DNA of 64,000 nucleotides from Endomychus coccineus (Eukaryota > Arthropoda > Insecta > Coleoptera > Endomychidae), in the NCBI GenBank assembly GCA_958510875.1, contig OY294072.1, positions 3,162,001 to 3,226,000 of the forward strand, in the 5' to 3' direction. The notes beneath the pieces were generated by a model, which saw only the letters and a list, made by a program, of their open reading frames with translations, was not told the origin of the DNA and searched no databases. Of this stretch, positions 31,566-40,897 are shown piece after piece. Position 1 is the stretch's first letter; each line of letters opens with the position of its first letter. The translations under genes and the position numbers were made by a program.

Positions 31566-32552
31566 TGAAAGTGTAAAACAATTGAAGCACTCGAATATAT
31601 ATGATAGGAATTAGTCGTGAAAACAACTGCAATTCAAAATGATAATTGAAGCGCTCAAATATGATAGGAATGTCTAATTACTTTAGTTGTAAAAACAACT
31701 GATAATAGAATCAAAAAAATTATACAGAGCAGAATAAGAGAGAAAGGATACTCACATACAAACACGTCTGCACAGTAGAGATGTTACGATGATAATGAGC
31801 GAGGGTGCGACACGTGCCCCTATTTATAGGTGACAACGCCTGGAAAGGAGATGATCTGATTGGTTATCATTTCGCAACATACGATCGTAGAGATGATTTG
31901 ATTGGTTACCCCAAGGTCAATAGTTTTCGTGTCGAGACATGAAATATATAAGAGCGTTACTAACTGAATTAGATAAGAGTAATTTTCATTTCAATTCGGT
32001 ATTGAGTTACCTCCAAGGTCAAAAGTTTTCATGTCGAAACAAGAAATAGATAAGAAAGGTGCAAAGTCCACTAACTGAATAAGATAAGAGTAATTTTCAT
32101 TTCAAATTGATATTAAGTTACCTCCAAGGTCAAAAGTTTTCATGTCGAAACAAGGAATAGATAGGAAAGGTGCGAAGTCCACTAACTGAAATAGATAAGA
32201 GTAATTTGCAAACCAGCATTCTAATAGCTTATATTTTATTTTCAGCTACCACACACCCCAAGGCAGCTAAAATCAAGGTAACTTACATTTTATTATTTAT
32301 GTATTAGGATTACGATCTGTGTTCATCGCCTGTGTAATATACATATTTAGGTTCTGATATCCGATCAAATGCATGAATTCCTGGGTCACCTTTTTGATAT
32401 TCAAAAGCTCCAACCCTGTTGTTTTACTCCAACTGTATGGTTTCAATCGCTAAAATGAGTGGGGAAATTGTGGATGATGTATTGCTCATGTGAAGAAAAT
32501 ACCTATCTGTTGTAGATTTCAATGATATTCAGAAGTACCAGCTATATTATCT

Positions 32553-32637
<85 letters not shown>

Positions 32638-32640
32638 GTA
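31566..32640. other. PolB upstream region, exon-like segment and (TA)n
   Basis: Apart from the ~105-bp repeats, it holds a 32-34-bp segment (about 32245-32277) on + between a polypyrimidine TATTTTATTTTCAG acceptor and a GTAACTTAC donor, and a (TA)n run at ~32553-32638. No long coding frame was seen. Confidence 0.4.
31905..32215. repeat. Three ~105-bp direct repeats upstream of PolB
   Basis: CCAAGGTCAAAAGTTTTCAT and CACTAACTGAATTAGATAAG recur starting near 31911, 32013 and 32124 (periods ~102 and ~111). The last two are more alike. They sit 350-650 bp upstream of the PolB start and could be regulatory. Confidence 0.7.
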
Positions 32641-32760
32641 TTTTCGCCACATAGAACGAACATTAATTTGTCATTCATCTTCATTGGTAGTACGGGTAGA
32701 TAAAGATCTGTCGGAGGGTCATCAGACCCGACGTTTCATGTAAATCAAGTGAGATACCTG
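32641..32760 (-). pseudogene. PolB fragment 1
   Basis: Similar at DNA level to PolB bases ~28945-29065 (the region encoding LYLPVLPLKMNDKLMFVL) but with stops. A short duplicate of the polymerase palm region. Confidence 0.65.
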
Positions 32761-32826
32761 CATAAATTTTGTTTCTCAAAAGGCGCTATGGTAGAACTTT
32801 AACTTTGCTGGGTATTAATATTTTAT

Positions 32827-33267
32827 TCAATTTCTTCCAATGCAATTCCATGCCGATTTAGTAGATAGCTGCATTGTCTTGTTTCTAGGAATGAACAGAT
32901 GAAAAACACCTAAGCTGACAACCAGTAGGTGCTCATTAAATAACAGACTGATATTCAGAAGTTCCATAGTCTTACCGAACACTGCATTATTCATCAGTTT
33001 GAATAAGTTCTTCTCGAACTCATTCTTAGAAGCGGCCCTCAATCTAGTATTCAGATCTATGTATGCTAACGCATGCTTAAGGCTGTGGTAATGGATAACG
33101 TACTTCTCCTTGGGCTGAAGCGTCACCATCAATTTTGATGGTGCAGTCTTCGTAGGCATGATTAGATAGTTACATAAATTTTTGTTTCTAGACCTGAAGC
33201 TATATTTAGAGTGTTGACCGAACTTATTTTCGCCCCTGTTATACTGAACAATATTCAGAAGTTCCAT
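32827..33267 (-). pseudogene. PolB fragment 2, a second polymerase lineage
   Basis: A 146-codon open piece. [14 protein letters not shown] and [20 protein letters not shown] followed by [17 protein letters not shown] match the motif-B region of the common insect Maverick PolB type. This differs from the intact C PolB, which has KLMLNSFWGKFG instead. Residues expected between HAL and YIDLN are missing. The piece begins and ends at the MELLNI-encoding motif, TGGAACTTCTGAATAT. It is a broken, internally deleted fragment. Confidence 0.7.
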
Positions 33268-33359
33268 TACATCACCATCTATCGAATTTATTGCTCAAAT
33301 AATAAAACATCGGTCTTCATATATGCTGAGCTCGCTGGTATAGTCTTCGTAGGTGAGAT

Positions 33360-33610
33360 TAGATAGTTACATAAATTTTTGTTTCTAGACCTGAAGCGAT
33401 ATTTAAAATTTAGATTACAATCCTGCTGTTATACCCCAGTTTCTGCCTTATTACGAACGCAAGGCTGTTTGTTCAGCCTCTCCCCACATAGCCGGCAAAG
33501 AACGAACATCAGTTTATCGCTCATCTTCTTCGGTAACACAGGTAGATAAAGATGGTTGCATTTTTGTTTCTAGACCTGGAGCTATATTCAGAATATTGAC
33601 CAAACTTATT
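33360..33610 (-). pseudogene. PolB fragments 3 (tandem short pieces)
   Basis: Contains repeats of the [17 protein letters not shown] segment (33362-33425 and ~33550-33600) around a piece related to PolB bases 28910-29010 (CATCAGTTTATCGCTCATCT, compare CATCAGTTTGTCGTTCATTT). No long frame. Confidence 0.55.
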
Positions 33611-33653
33611 TCCGCCCCTTGTTATGTACCAAAACAGTTATTTTTGAATATTT

Positions 33654-33860
33654 TCAAAAGGCCAATATTACATTACACGACAAGTTCAAAGTATCCTTTG
33701 TTATATGTTTGGTAAAGGTTCTAATGTACTTAGTGCAGAAACCTATCCAACTCGTTATTTCCTGAGAGGATTTTAACAAATACCCTTTTTGATATTCAGA
33801 AGTTCCACTCTTATAGTTTGAACTTTGATTATCGTTTTTTGAGACCCCATAGTTCCTCAT
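33654..33860 (-). other. Short frame, probable polymerase-derived debris
   Basis: A 68-codon minus-strand frame. TSEYQKGYLLKSSQ arises where the GATATTCAGAAGTTCC motif joins other sequence. Not recognised on its own. It lies among PolB pieces. Confidence 0.25.
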
Positions 33861-33905
33861 TATTTCCGCAATTTCAGATTCTTCATATTCAGCTGCTTTA
33901 AGATC

Positions 33906-34133
33906 TTAAAGCAGTCTAGTGACATCATCCTCTGAAGTCAATATCTTAATTGCGTATAATTTTGACCTCAGACCCACAAAATCAGTCCTATATCTTTCCC
34001 AGCAACCTCTCTGGGGAATGATAGCTGCCGCCCTGGAGCAGTGTAGGGCCTTGTATATGCCGGACCTCAACCAATCGAGACGTTCATCGACAGGAACCGT
34101 GTACCCTATGGTTACAACTATATTAAGTTCCAT
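33906..34133 (-). pseudogene. PolB C-terminal fragment
   Basis: A 75-codon frame with TDFVGLRSKLYAIKILTSED, matching the C-terminal region of the common insect Maverick PolB type (family knowledge). The upstream part is unrelated. Another broken part of the second polymerase lineage. Confidence 0.55.
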
Positions 34134-35040
34134 TTATCGTCATTGGGAGATAGCTCAATTTTCTCCTGCCTTATGAAGAGCACCTTGTGTCTCTTATATG
34201 CCGACCCTCAACCAAACGACTAGTTCGTCGACAGATACCGTAAACCCTATGACTGCAACTATATTAAGTTCCATTTATCGTCATTGGGGGATAGCTCAAT
34301 TTTCTCCTGGCATATGAAGAACACCTTGTGTCTCTGTATATACCGATCCTCAACCAAACGACTTGTTCATGATGGTGAAGACTTGCTGAATCACCACTCT
34401 CTAGTGCCACAAGATTCCTAATAAATTCACCAGTTCGTACATCCTAGTTCAGCTGCTTGAGCTGTTTTTCACATATTTCGCGATATTCAGAAGTTCTAAC
34501 CCTGAACAACAGCAGCTGTACCGAATGGTTCGGGCATTTGTAACCGCTCTTGATGTAGGAAGTGCTATCCATACAGGTCATATTTTGGCATGAGCCTGAC
34601 CATATCAGACGAATCGTTCAATATTGTAGGTCCTATCTTCTGTTGTCCTATGCTTACGACTCGTTCATTTTTGAGCATTTTATTAGGCCTTATGTCAGGT
34701 GAAATAGCTGTCTGTTCTGGCTTATGGAGAACATCTTATGTCTCTTATATGCCGGTCCTCTACCAAACGACTCATTCATGATGGTGAATACTTGCTGAGC
34801 GCAATAGCTGAATCACTACTCTCTCTCTAGCGACTAGTTTCCAATTTTACCAATATCTGTTGGTTCTAAACTATTGAAACTGTTTTCTTCATTATCAGGA
34901 GTGTAGGGTAATCTTCTCGGAGTGCTAGCTGCCTGTTTCCACTTTGCCAATACCTGTTGGTTCTAAACTATTGAAACTGTTTTCTTCATTATCAGGAGTG
35001 TAGGATAATCTTCTCGGAGTGCTAGCTGCTGTGGGCCAAA
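34134..35040. repeat. Internal duplications in the PolB graveyard
   Basis: GATAGCTCAATTTTCTCCTG with TATTAAGTTCCATTTATCGT recurs at ~34120 and ~34260. GTTGGTTCTAAACTATTGAA through GTGCTAGCTGC recurs at ~34858 and ~34960 (~100 bp). Other single-copy pieces include another GATATTCAGAAGTTCT at ~34483. No intact gene. Confidence 0.6.
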
Positions 35041-35286
35041 CCTTGTTTTTTCATAAGCATACGCACTACAGCAGTGTCTAAAAACCCGTGTATTTATCAG
35101 ATGATCCTTGCTTTTTAAAATAACTCAAGTAGGTCTTTTGTTACAGAAATGCTATTATTTCGAATATTCAGTGCCGAATTTGATATTTATATTATACATG
35201 TTTGAGTACGGATCTGATTCTTCATAATCGAAAGAGACTAAGACATATTTCGATCGAAAAACAAACAGCCACTGCCGCAATGACAG

Positions 35287-35600
35287 CAACAAGAAGTCTC
35301 TAACACTTCAACACGTCTATCGCCCTATGTTGTTGAATCAAGAAGTCTCCAAGAAGTCTCTAACACTTCTACCTCGCCAACACTTCTATCAACCAAGCTG
35401 TCGCTACGCTTCGATACGTCAACAACAAGAAGCCTCTAACGCTAAAGGGCCAAGAAGTCTCTAACACTTCTAGAAGTCTCTAACACTTCAACACGTCTAT
35501 CGCTCATGTTGTTAAATCAAGAAGTCTCCAAGAAGTCTCTAACACTTCTACCTCACCAACACTTCTATCAACCAAGCTCTCGCTACGCTTCGATCATCAG
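35287..35600. repeat. ~130-bp direct repeat, serine-codon rich
   Basis: AAGAAGTCTCTAACACTTCA to CGCTACGCTTCGAT occurs at ~35289-35415 and ~35470-35595 with few differences. Within each copy AAGTCTCTAACACTTC is itself repeated. One frame after it is Ser/Thr/Asn-rich and open to ~35694, but no start or family was recognised. Confidence 0.6.
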
Positions 35601-35814
35601 AAACACGCTTCTTCAGAACACCAACCGTCTACATCAGCAGCCTCTAACGCCCGCAACAACGATGTCTCTGCAGAAAATGTGTCTATCTCTTGATCGATTT
35701 ATACATAATATAATGTAGGTTACTGAGATTTTTCTCATGTTTTTTCTTTCTTTTACAGTTGGGGTATAACAACGGACTGGAACTTCTGAATATCAAAAAA
35801 AAGGGGGGCTCTCA

Positions 35815-36075
35815 ACAGGCAGCTAAACGATTCCATCCATGATTGAGCCCCCTACCCCGCTCCAGGGCGGCAGCTATTATTCCCTGGAGCACCCCGGTCC
35901 GGGGGTTGCACCCAATCAGGCCGCTATCCATCCTTGAAGCCCCCGGACAATCTACCTCAAGGGGGCTCTCATCAGGCAGCTATCCACCCCAACCGTGGCA
36001 GAGCCCCCGCCCCCGCTCCCGGCAGCTATCACCCTTGGAGTCCCCATCACCGATCCAGGGACTGTCCACAAAACA
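35815..36075. repeat. GC-rich tract with GGCAGCTATCC units
   Basis: A sharp GC-rich block in AT-rich surroundings, with about five irregular units of GGCAGCTAT followed by CCTTGGAGCCCCC-type sequence. Its left edge directly follows an inverted copy of the junction motif (TGGAACTTCTGAATATC, ~35778). Related CAGCTATTATTCC sequence occurs complemented near 34015 (GGGGAATGATAGCTGCCGCC). No gene seen. Confidence 0.55.
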
Positions 36076-36800
36076 TCACAATAATGAACGAGTCGTTTGA
36101 TTGAGGACGGTCCCTGGATCAACCATCAGGATTGTAATCTAAATTTCAAATATAGTTTCAGAGCTAGAAACAAAAATTTATGCAACCGTCTAATTAATAA
36201 ATATATTTATAAATATACTTTTGTTTTTATTACCTGTTTACATATAATGTTCCTCAAAAGTGATTCAGAATATTATGTTATCTTTTCAAGTATTATAGTA
36301 TGAGTAGTAGCGGTTCTCTCTTATCTCGAGTATTGAAGCCAATAAAGATTCATATAGCAATATTCCGTTAGATTTAATAATCATAGTAATTGGGGCAATA
36401 TACCTCTAGAGGAATTCATCGGTGGTATAAAATTAATTGTAAAGACAGGTTATTTCAGTTTCAATAATGTTTTTACAGTCAGATTTTTGGTTGTCAAATT
36501 TAAACCCATAATAGCTAGGATGGGGTTTTACTAGATAGTTGTCTCATAATAACAAATCGTTAAAGATTCATCGTGAGAGTTATCAATCTCGATCATGAAG
36601 AATCTCAACGCATCTCTACAGGTGATAATAGTCAAATATATTCATTTAGACCCAGCCAGGTTCGCAAATGATAATAATATTGCATACAAAATAGGTTAGT
36701 TACATGGGAAATATCGATATTCTCAAATAAAAAAGGTGATAATAGTGGGTTAATTTCTACAGCTGATTTAACCTCACATCGATGAATATTCAATAATTCC
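36066..36800. repeat. Block shared with element D
   Basis: ACATCACAATAATGAACGAG, CAGGATTGTAATCTAAATTT, AAAAGTGATTCAGA and TATTATGTTATCTTTTCAA, and later CAGGTGATAATAGTCAAA and ATGGGAAATATCGATAT, match D at 54890-55440 in order and orientation (and the D left arm inverted at ~48110-48455). It shows sequence exchange between C and D. No gene seen. Confidence 0.7.
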
Positions 36801-37007
36801 AACACCCAACTCTTCTTTTGTGGAATTTCCTTGAGAAATATCTCGAAAATGGTGACAGTTGTGAAAATTATAGAACTACTTTTTTCGTCGTTTTTAAACG
36901 GTGAATTTTATCAGTAGGATGGGGTTATATGGTAGGAATAAAACTCTTTATATGCAATAATCTTTATTGAAATTACATATTCCAGAATACATTATCATTT
37001 ATTGAAA
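36801..37007. other. Spacer downstream of zinc-finger gene
   Basis: AT-rich. It holds a doubled TTTATTGAAATTACATATT (36961-37017), which reads AATAAA-like on the minus strand and probably ends the zinc-finger transcript. Confidence 0.3.
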
Positions 37008-37550
37008 TTACATATTTCTGAAGCCTGGGATATCTTCTTCTTCTTCATATACAAATGTTAATTTACAATTTTCATCCATACTATACAGTCTATTGTTGAT
37101 TTTTACAGATGATGTAGATTTATTTTCAATGAATGGCGGCTTATCTGAGTATCCTTTGATGAAACACATGTTTACAACGACATTCCCATCCTTTCCTACC
37201 TGTTCCATCGACCTCCAAATAGGCGCAACTATATTTTCCGTAGTCCATTGTTGTCCGCGAATTTCCACAGTATTGAAAAGGTGAATGCTTTGCGGGGTAC
37301 AATATTGGAATTTTGCCTCTATCCTCAAAACATTTTGTATGTTTTTTCCTGAGAGGTTATGTTCAAGTAGAAATTTCTGACCTAGGGCTCCGTAGGGTGC
37401 CTGTTGGAATGCCCGAAGCATCATTCGATCAAACACCGGTGTGAACTGCATCAAGAAAGATAATTTCATATCGGGATGTTTACTTAACTTATGCCTTTTC
37501 ACATCATACTTTCTAGTATAGCTTTTTTGGCATAACTCGCAGGAGTACAT
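37008..37550 (-). CDS. Single C2H2 zinc-finger protein (C)
   Basis: 180 residues. The N-terminus is one C2H2 finger, YSCELCQKSYTRKYDVKRHK and on to His24. The remaining ~150 residues (YGALGQKFLLEHNLSGKN, TENIVAPIWRSMEQVGKD and onward) match nothing I recognise; the end is acidic (EEEEDIPGF). Likely a DNA-binding regulator or replication accessory, by inference from the finger. It starts 75 bp after the metalloproteinase stop and has its own TATATATATAC ~65 bp upstream. Intact frame. Confidence 0.65.
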   Translation of the reverse strand: MYSCELCQKSYTRKYDVKRHKLSKHPDMKLSFLMQFTPVFDRMMLRAFQQAPYGALGQKFLLEHNLSGKNIQNVLRIEAKFQYCTPQSIHLFNTVEIRGQQWTTENIVAPIWRSMEQVGKDGNVVVNMCFIKGYSDKPPFIENKSTSSVKINNRLYSMDENCKLTFVYEEEEDIPGFRNM

Positions 37551-37611
37551 GTTTAGCGTGTGTGTTCGCTACGACACCTGATTATTAACTGACACCTCCA
37601 TTGATCGCTCC

Positions 37612-37622
37612 AATATATATAT
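37612..37622 (-). promoter_or_regulatory. TATA-like run upstream of zinc-finger gene
   Basis: TATATATATAC about 62-72 bp before the ATG at 37550. It directly abuts the metalloproteinase stop region. Confidence 0.4.
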
Positions 37623-37624
37623 AC

Positions 37625-39154
37625 TCAAACCACCTGTTGTTGTTGTTGTTCAATGTCTTCTTCTTCTTCATCATCTTCTGGGGAGAGTAGGGTTTCGGGT
37701 GTATGTCTTGATAGAATCTCGCGCAACAATTCTTTCAACTGGTCGAGCAAGCTCACGTTTGGACATTGTATTCCGAAAATGTTTGGATTGAATTTTTTCA
37801 CTTTCACCAGGGTATGAAGAAACTCGTTATAGTGATAAACCATATCTTCCTGGAAAAAATATAGTATTCCGTCGATGTAGCGAAATGCGGCCGCGATGGG
37901 TGTAGGGGCAGTATAAAAGAGTTTTGTTATCAATCCGTGATATTTCGTTGTGAAGTCACACTCGTTGATTTCGATGAAATAATAATTGTTGTAAAAAATA
38001 TATGTACGCCCTGTATATGAGCTCACCACACCCTGTATATGAACATTAGGTACCCTCATTGCATTTGAATAGGATTTTGGCCAGCCTTTAACCAACTGTA
38101 AGCTAGGAAATTCCATCATATATACCATTCTATCTATGAAAAATACAATCTCTCCTGAGGGTCTTTGATAAATTGCAGATATTTTTCGGAAGTTGGCCGG
38201 TAAAAACGGTAGCCAGTCGGTAATTAACATCGGCTGCTCCATAATTTTCGTTTCTAATTCCATTACCCAAACCCACTTTCCGTAGAAAATATACAAGCGC
38301 TGGTTCACCACCAGGAAGGTGTGCAGTCTCTTCATATTACATATATCTGGAGGGGTGGGCGGTTTTGTTGTAGTAGTGGTGGGTGTGGGTTTTAGGGACA
38401 CAGGCCTATTGGTCGTTGTTGCTGGTTTCCCATACAGACTCTGTATAGCATAAATATCATCGTTACTCAGGGTGATATTAGAAAAGTCTTTAGGCTCTTC
38501 GTAAAATGCAAACATTACAGACTCATTATCACCTGTATGTGCTAATCCTATTGCATGTCCGATTTCATGTAATAGTACAGCAAACAAACTTGATTCGTTA
38601 TAAGCGGGCTTCGTTTTTGTTTCACACCAGTTTTCATCTCGATCCAAATGTATTTCGACCGTTGACCCATCACTTGGAAAATCCGAGTGTGCGAGAATCG
38701 TTCCAGGTCCGTCAAACAACCCTGAACACACACCATTGTTCGTAACTCTGCGGTGCATTCCTTTCTGATACGATATGAGTATATCGGCTGTGTTACCACC
38801 TGTATATTCAAAGCTCAGTCCAGAATATTTGCTCCACACTTCAAATACCTCTGTGGTCAATCTAAGCAGTTGAGTTGAGGCAAATCTGAATCTCCATGTC
38901 AATTTCGACTTCATCCATCGGGCTGTTGTTCTGTATTGAGAAGGATCATCAGCCACTCCGCACCTTTTTGTATTCATCAATTTCAAAGTCTCATTATTTA
39001 GGGTACCGTCTATTGGTAGTCTATAGAATTCCTGAAACACTCTCAGGGCATCCTCTGTTTCGCTCAACCCGTTGAAATTTTCCGTCATATACCCATATTT
39101 TACTAGATATTCGTTAGCCAGGGCTCCGGCAAAACATAGAGTGAATAATAACAT
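37625..39154 (-). CDS. Secreted matrix metalloproteinase with hemopexin domain (C)
   Basis: 509 residues, intact and intronless. Signal peptide 1-13. Propeptide with a peptidoglycan-binding-like part and the cysteine switch KRCGVAD (63-69). The catalytic domain ~75-242 has the zinc site HEIGHAIGLAH (196-206) and Met-turn Met214. A Thr/Pro linker covers 243-270. The hemopexin-like domain (~271-470) is closed by Cys272 and a Cys near 467; the tail is acidic and Gln-rich. Such enzymes cut extracellular matrix and basement membrane. A host-type MMP inside a Maverick is unusual; baculoviruses of the betabaculovirus group carry MMPs (known). All zinc ligands are present, so activity is likely. The lack of introns suggests capture via RNA or a viral route. 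Confidence 0.9.
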   Translation of the reverse strand: MLLFTLCFAGALANEYLVKYGYMTENFNGLSETEDALRVFQEFYRLPIDGTLNNETLKLMNTKRCGVADDPSQYRTTARWMKSKLTWRFRFASTQLLRLTTEVFEVWSKYSGLSFEYTGGNTADILISYQKGMHRRVTNNGVCSGLFDGPGTILAHSDFPSDGSTVEIHLDRDENWCETKTKPAYNESSLFAVLLHEIGHAIGLAHTGDNESVMFAFYEEPKDFSNITLSNDDIYAIQSLYGKPATTTNRPVSLKPTPTTTTTKPPTPPDICNMKRLHTFLVVNQRLYIFYGKWVWVMELETKIMEQPMLITDWLPFLPANFRKISAIYQRPSGEIVFFIDRMVYMMEFPSLQLVKGWPKSYSNAMRVPNVHIQGVVSSYTGRTYIFYNNYYFIEINECDFTTKYHGLITKLFYTAPTPIAAAFRYIDGILYFFQEDMVYHYNEFLHTLVKVKKFNPNIFGIQCPNVSLLDQLKELLREILSRHTPETLLSPEDDEEEEDIEQQQQQVV

Positions 39155-39206
39155 GTTGCTCTATCGACAGCTTTACACATAATGCCTTAGGTACCTATCT
39201 GAAACT

Positions 39207-39216
39207 CTTATATATA
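39207..39216 (-). promoter_or_regulatory. TATA box of metalloproteinase gene
   Basis: TTATATATAAGAG on the minus strand, ~55-60 bp before the ATG at 39154. Confidence 0.5.
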
Positions 39217-39264
39217 ACATAATACCTTCCCTACTTGAAACTCTTATTCGTAGGCCGTGTCCAT

Positions 39265-39463
39265 TTTATGAAATGGGTATATTGTAACTATATGTAAATA
39301 TCAATAATAATAGCTACATGTGAATAGATATCAATAATAATAACTACATGTGAATAGATATCAATAATATTACAGCTATATGTAAAATGAAACATATACA
39401 CTAACCTCTGCTTACATCCAGTGATTATATTCAATGGTGTCTCACAAACAAGTAACTCACCTC

Positions 39464-39522
<59 letters not shown>

Positions 39523-40897
39523 ACTGGAAAATTGTATATTTTCTATGTGTATTTTCTAACTGATGGCTGTTCAAACTACCTCATTAGATTCTAATAATGT
39601 GAAATCATACTTATTATTTCAATAACTAAATGTTAGCTTCAGCAGCAGCTATGTATTTTATAATCTAGCTTAAGGGTTGGTATAAGTCTAAAATTTGTAA
39701 ATCATTATAGCTGCAAAAGGTGATCCGGATATAATATTGTGTGAACTATATATTACAAACACTGACTCGTTGGGCTGCCACACGCCTTCTACGACCCACA
39801 CGCTTTCGAGTCGTTTTGGTCACGCTTTCGTCACGCTTTCGTCACGCTTTCGAGTCGTTTTCGTCACGCTTTCGTCACGCTTTCGTCACGCTTTCGAGTC
39901 GTTTTCGTCACGCTTTCGTCTTCGAGTCGTTTTTATCGTTTTTCATGTCGTTTTGGTCGTTTTTCATGTCGTTTTATCGTTTTTCATGTCGTTTTGGTCG
40001 TTTTTCATGTAGTTTTGGTCGTTTTTCATGTCGTTTTATCGTTTTTCATGTCGTTTTATCGTTTTCCATGTCGTTTTAATCGTTTTTTTCATGTCGCTAC
40101 CGAGTCGCTTTCGTCACGCTTTCGTCACGCTTTCGTCACGCTTTCGTCACGCTTTCGTCACGCTTTCGAGTCGTTTTCGTCACGCTGATCGCTAACCTCG
40201 ATCACATGAGCTGCTTTGTGCTCTAGATATTCGTTCGCCTGGTTTGCGAGGTAGCATAGAATGATTAATAACATATTGTTCTATCGGCCTGGCATATATC
40301 TACAATCGTGGAAATTTTTGAAGCGTGGAGAAACAAATGTCTGGGTCCGAGCCTGGTAAATGCCTGGGTCCGAGCCTGGTAAATATTAACATTATCATAT
40401 AAATATTTGCGGCTTCTAACACGTTGCAATCTAGCGATATGTTTCACAAACAGATATGATTTATCCATTTAACCGCGATAGAACGATAAATTGAATTATT
40501 TCATTTTACTAATAATTTAACACGTTGGCTAGGTGTTTCAAACAGATATGATTTATACTCCCCGTTTAACCGCAGTTGTTGCTATAGAATGATGAGTTGA
40601 ATTAAGTTTATTTTCGTGAATATTCACAGACTCTCAACTATCTCGTATCTTCTGTCAGAGAATATGTTTACGCTGAAATTCTCCCTAACCTCACACCCTG
40701 TTGTTTCGTGAGACCCTGTGTATGCCCCAACCCTACAAGCTGCTTGTATATACAAGCTGATCGCTCTACCACCAAGGTCAGAGACGACCACTCCCTAGAG
40801 GTTACACCATCTACCCCAGCTACCGCGCATGCGCTACTGGTTGCCTACATCTGATAAGGCTCTCTGTCTGGCGGGCCAAAGTGCTCCCACCCCTACT
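39265..40897. repeat. Right TIR of element C
   Basis: Inverted, nearly identical copy of 22381-24020, ending CCACCCCTACT. Contains (GA)n (39470-39519), the 11-bp/19-bp array (39800-40190) and the second copy of the 67-codon frame (40265-40468, minus strand). Confidence 0.9.

Larger units (their letters stand above)
22381..40897 (-). mobile_element. Maverick/Polinton-like element C (PolB and metalloproteinase)
   Basis: 18,517 bp flanked by the 6-bp TSD GAAATA, with ~1.6-kb nearly identical TIRs starting AGTAGGGGTGGGGGCACTTT. All recognised genes are on the minus strand: metalloproteinase, zinc-finger protein, fragments of one PolB, and an intact PolB. No integrase, ATPase, protease, penton or MCP is visible anywhere between the TIRs. 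The near identity of the TIRs and the open PolB and metalloproteinase frames indicate recent insertion. Confidence 0.9.

Noticed and set aside
35506..35718. Coding gene in the duplicated serine-codon region
   Set aside because: No recognised domain, start inside a repeat, two competing frames.
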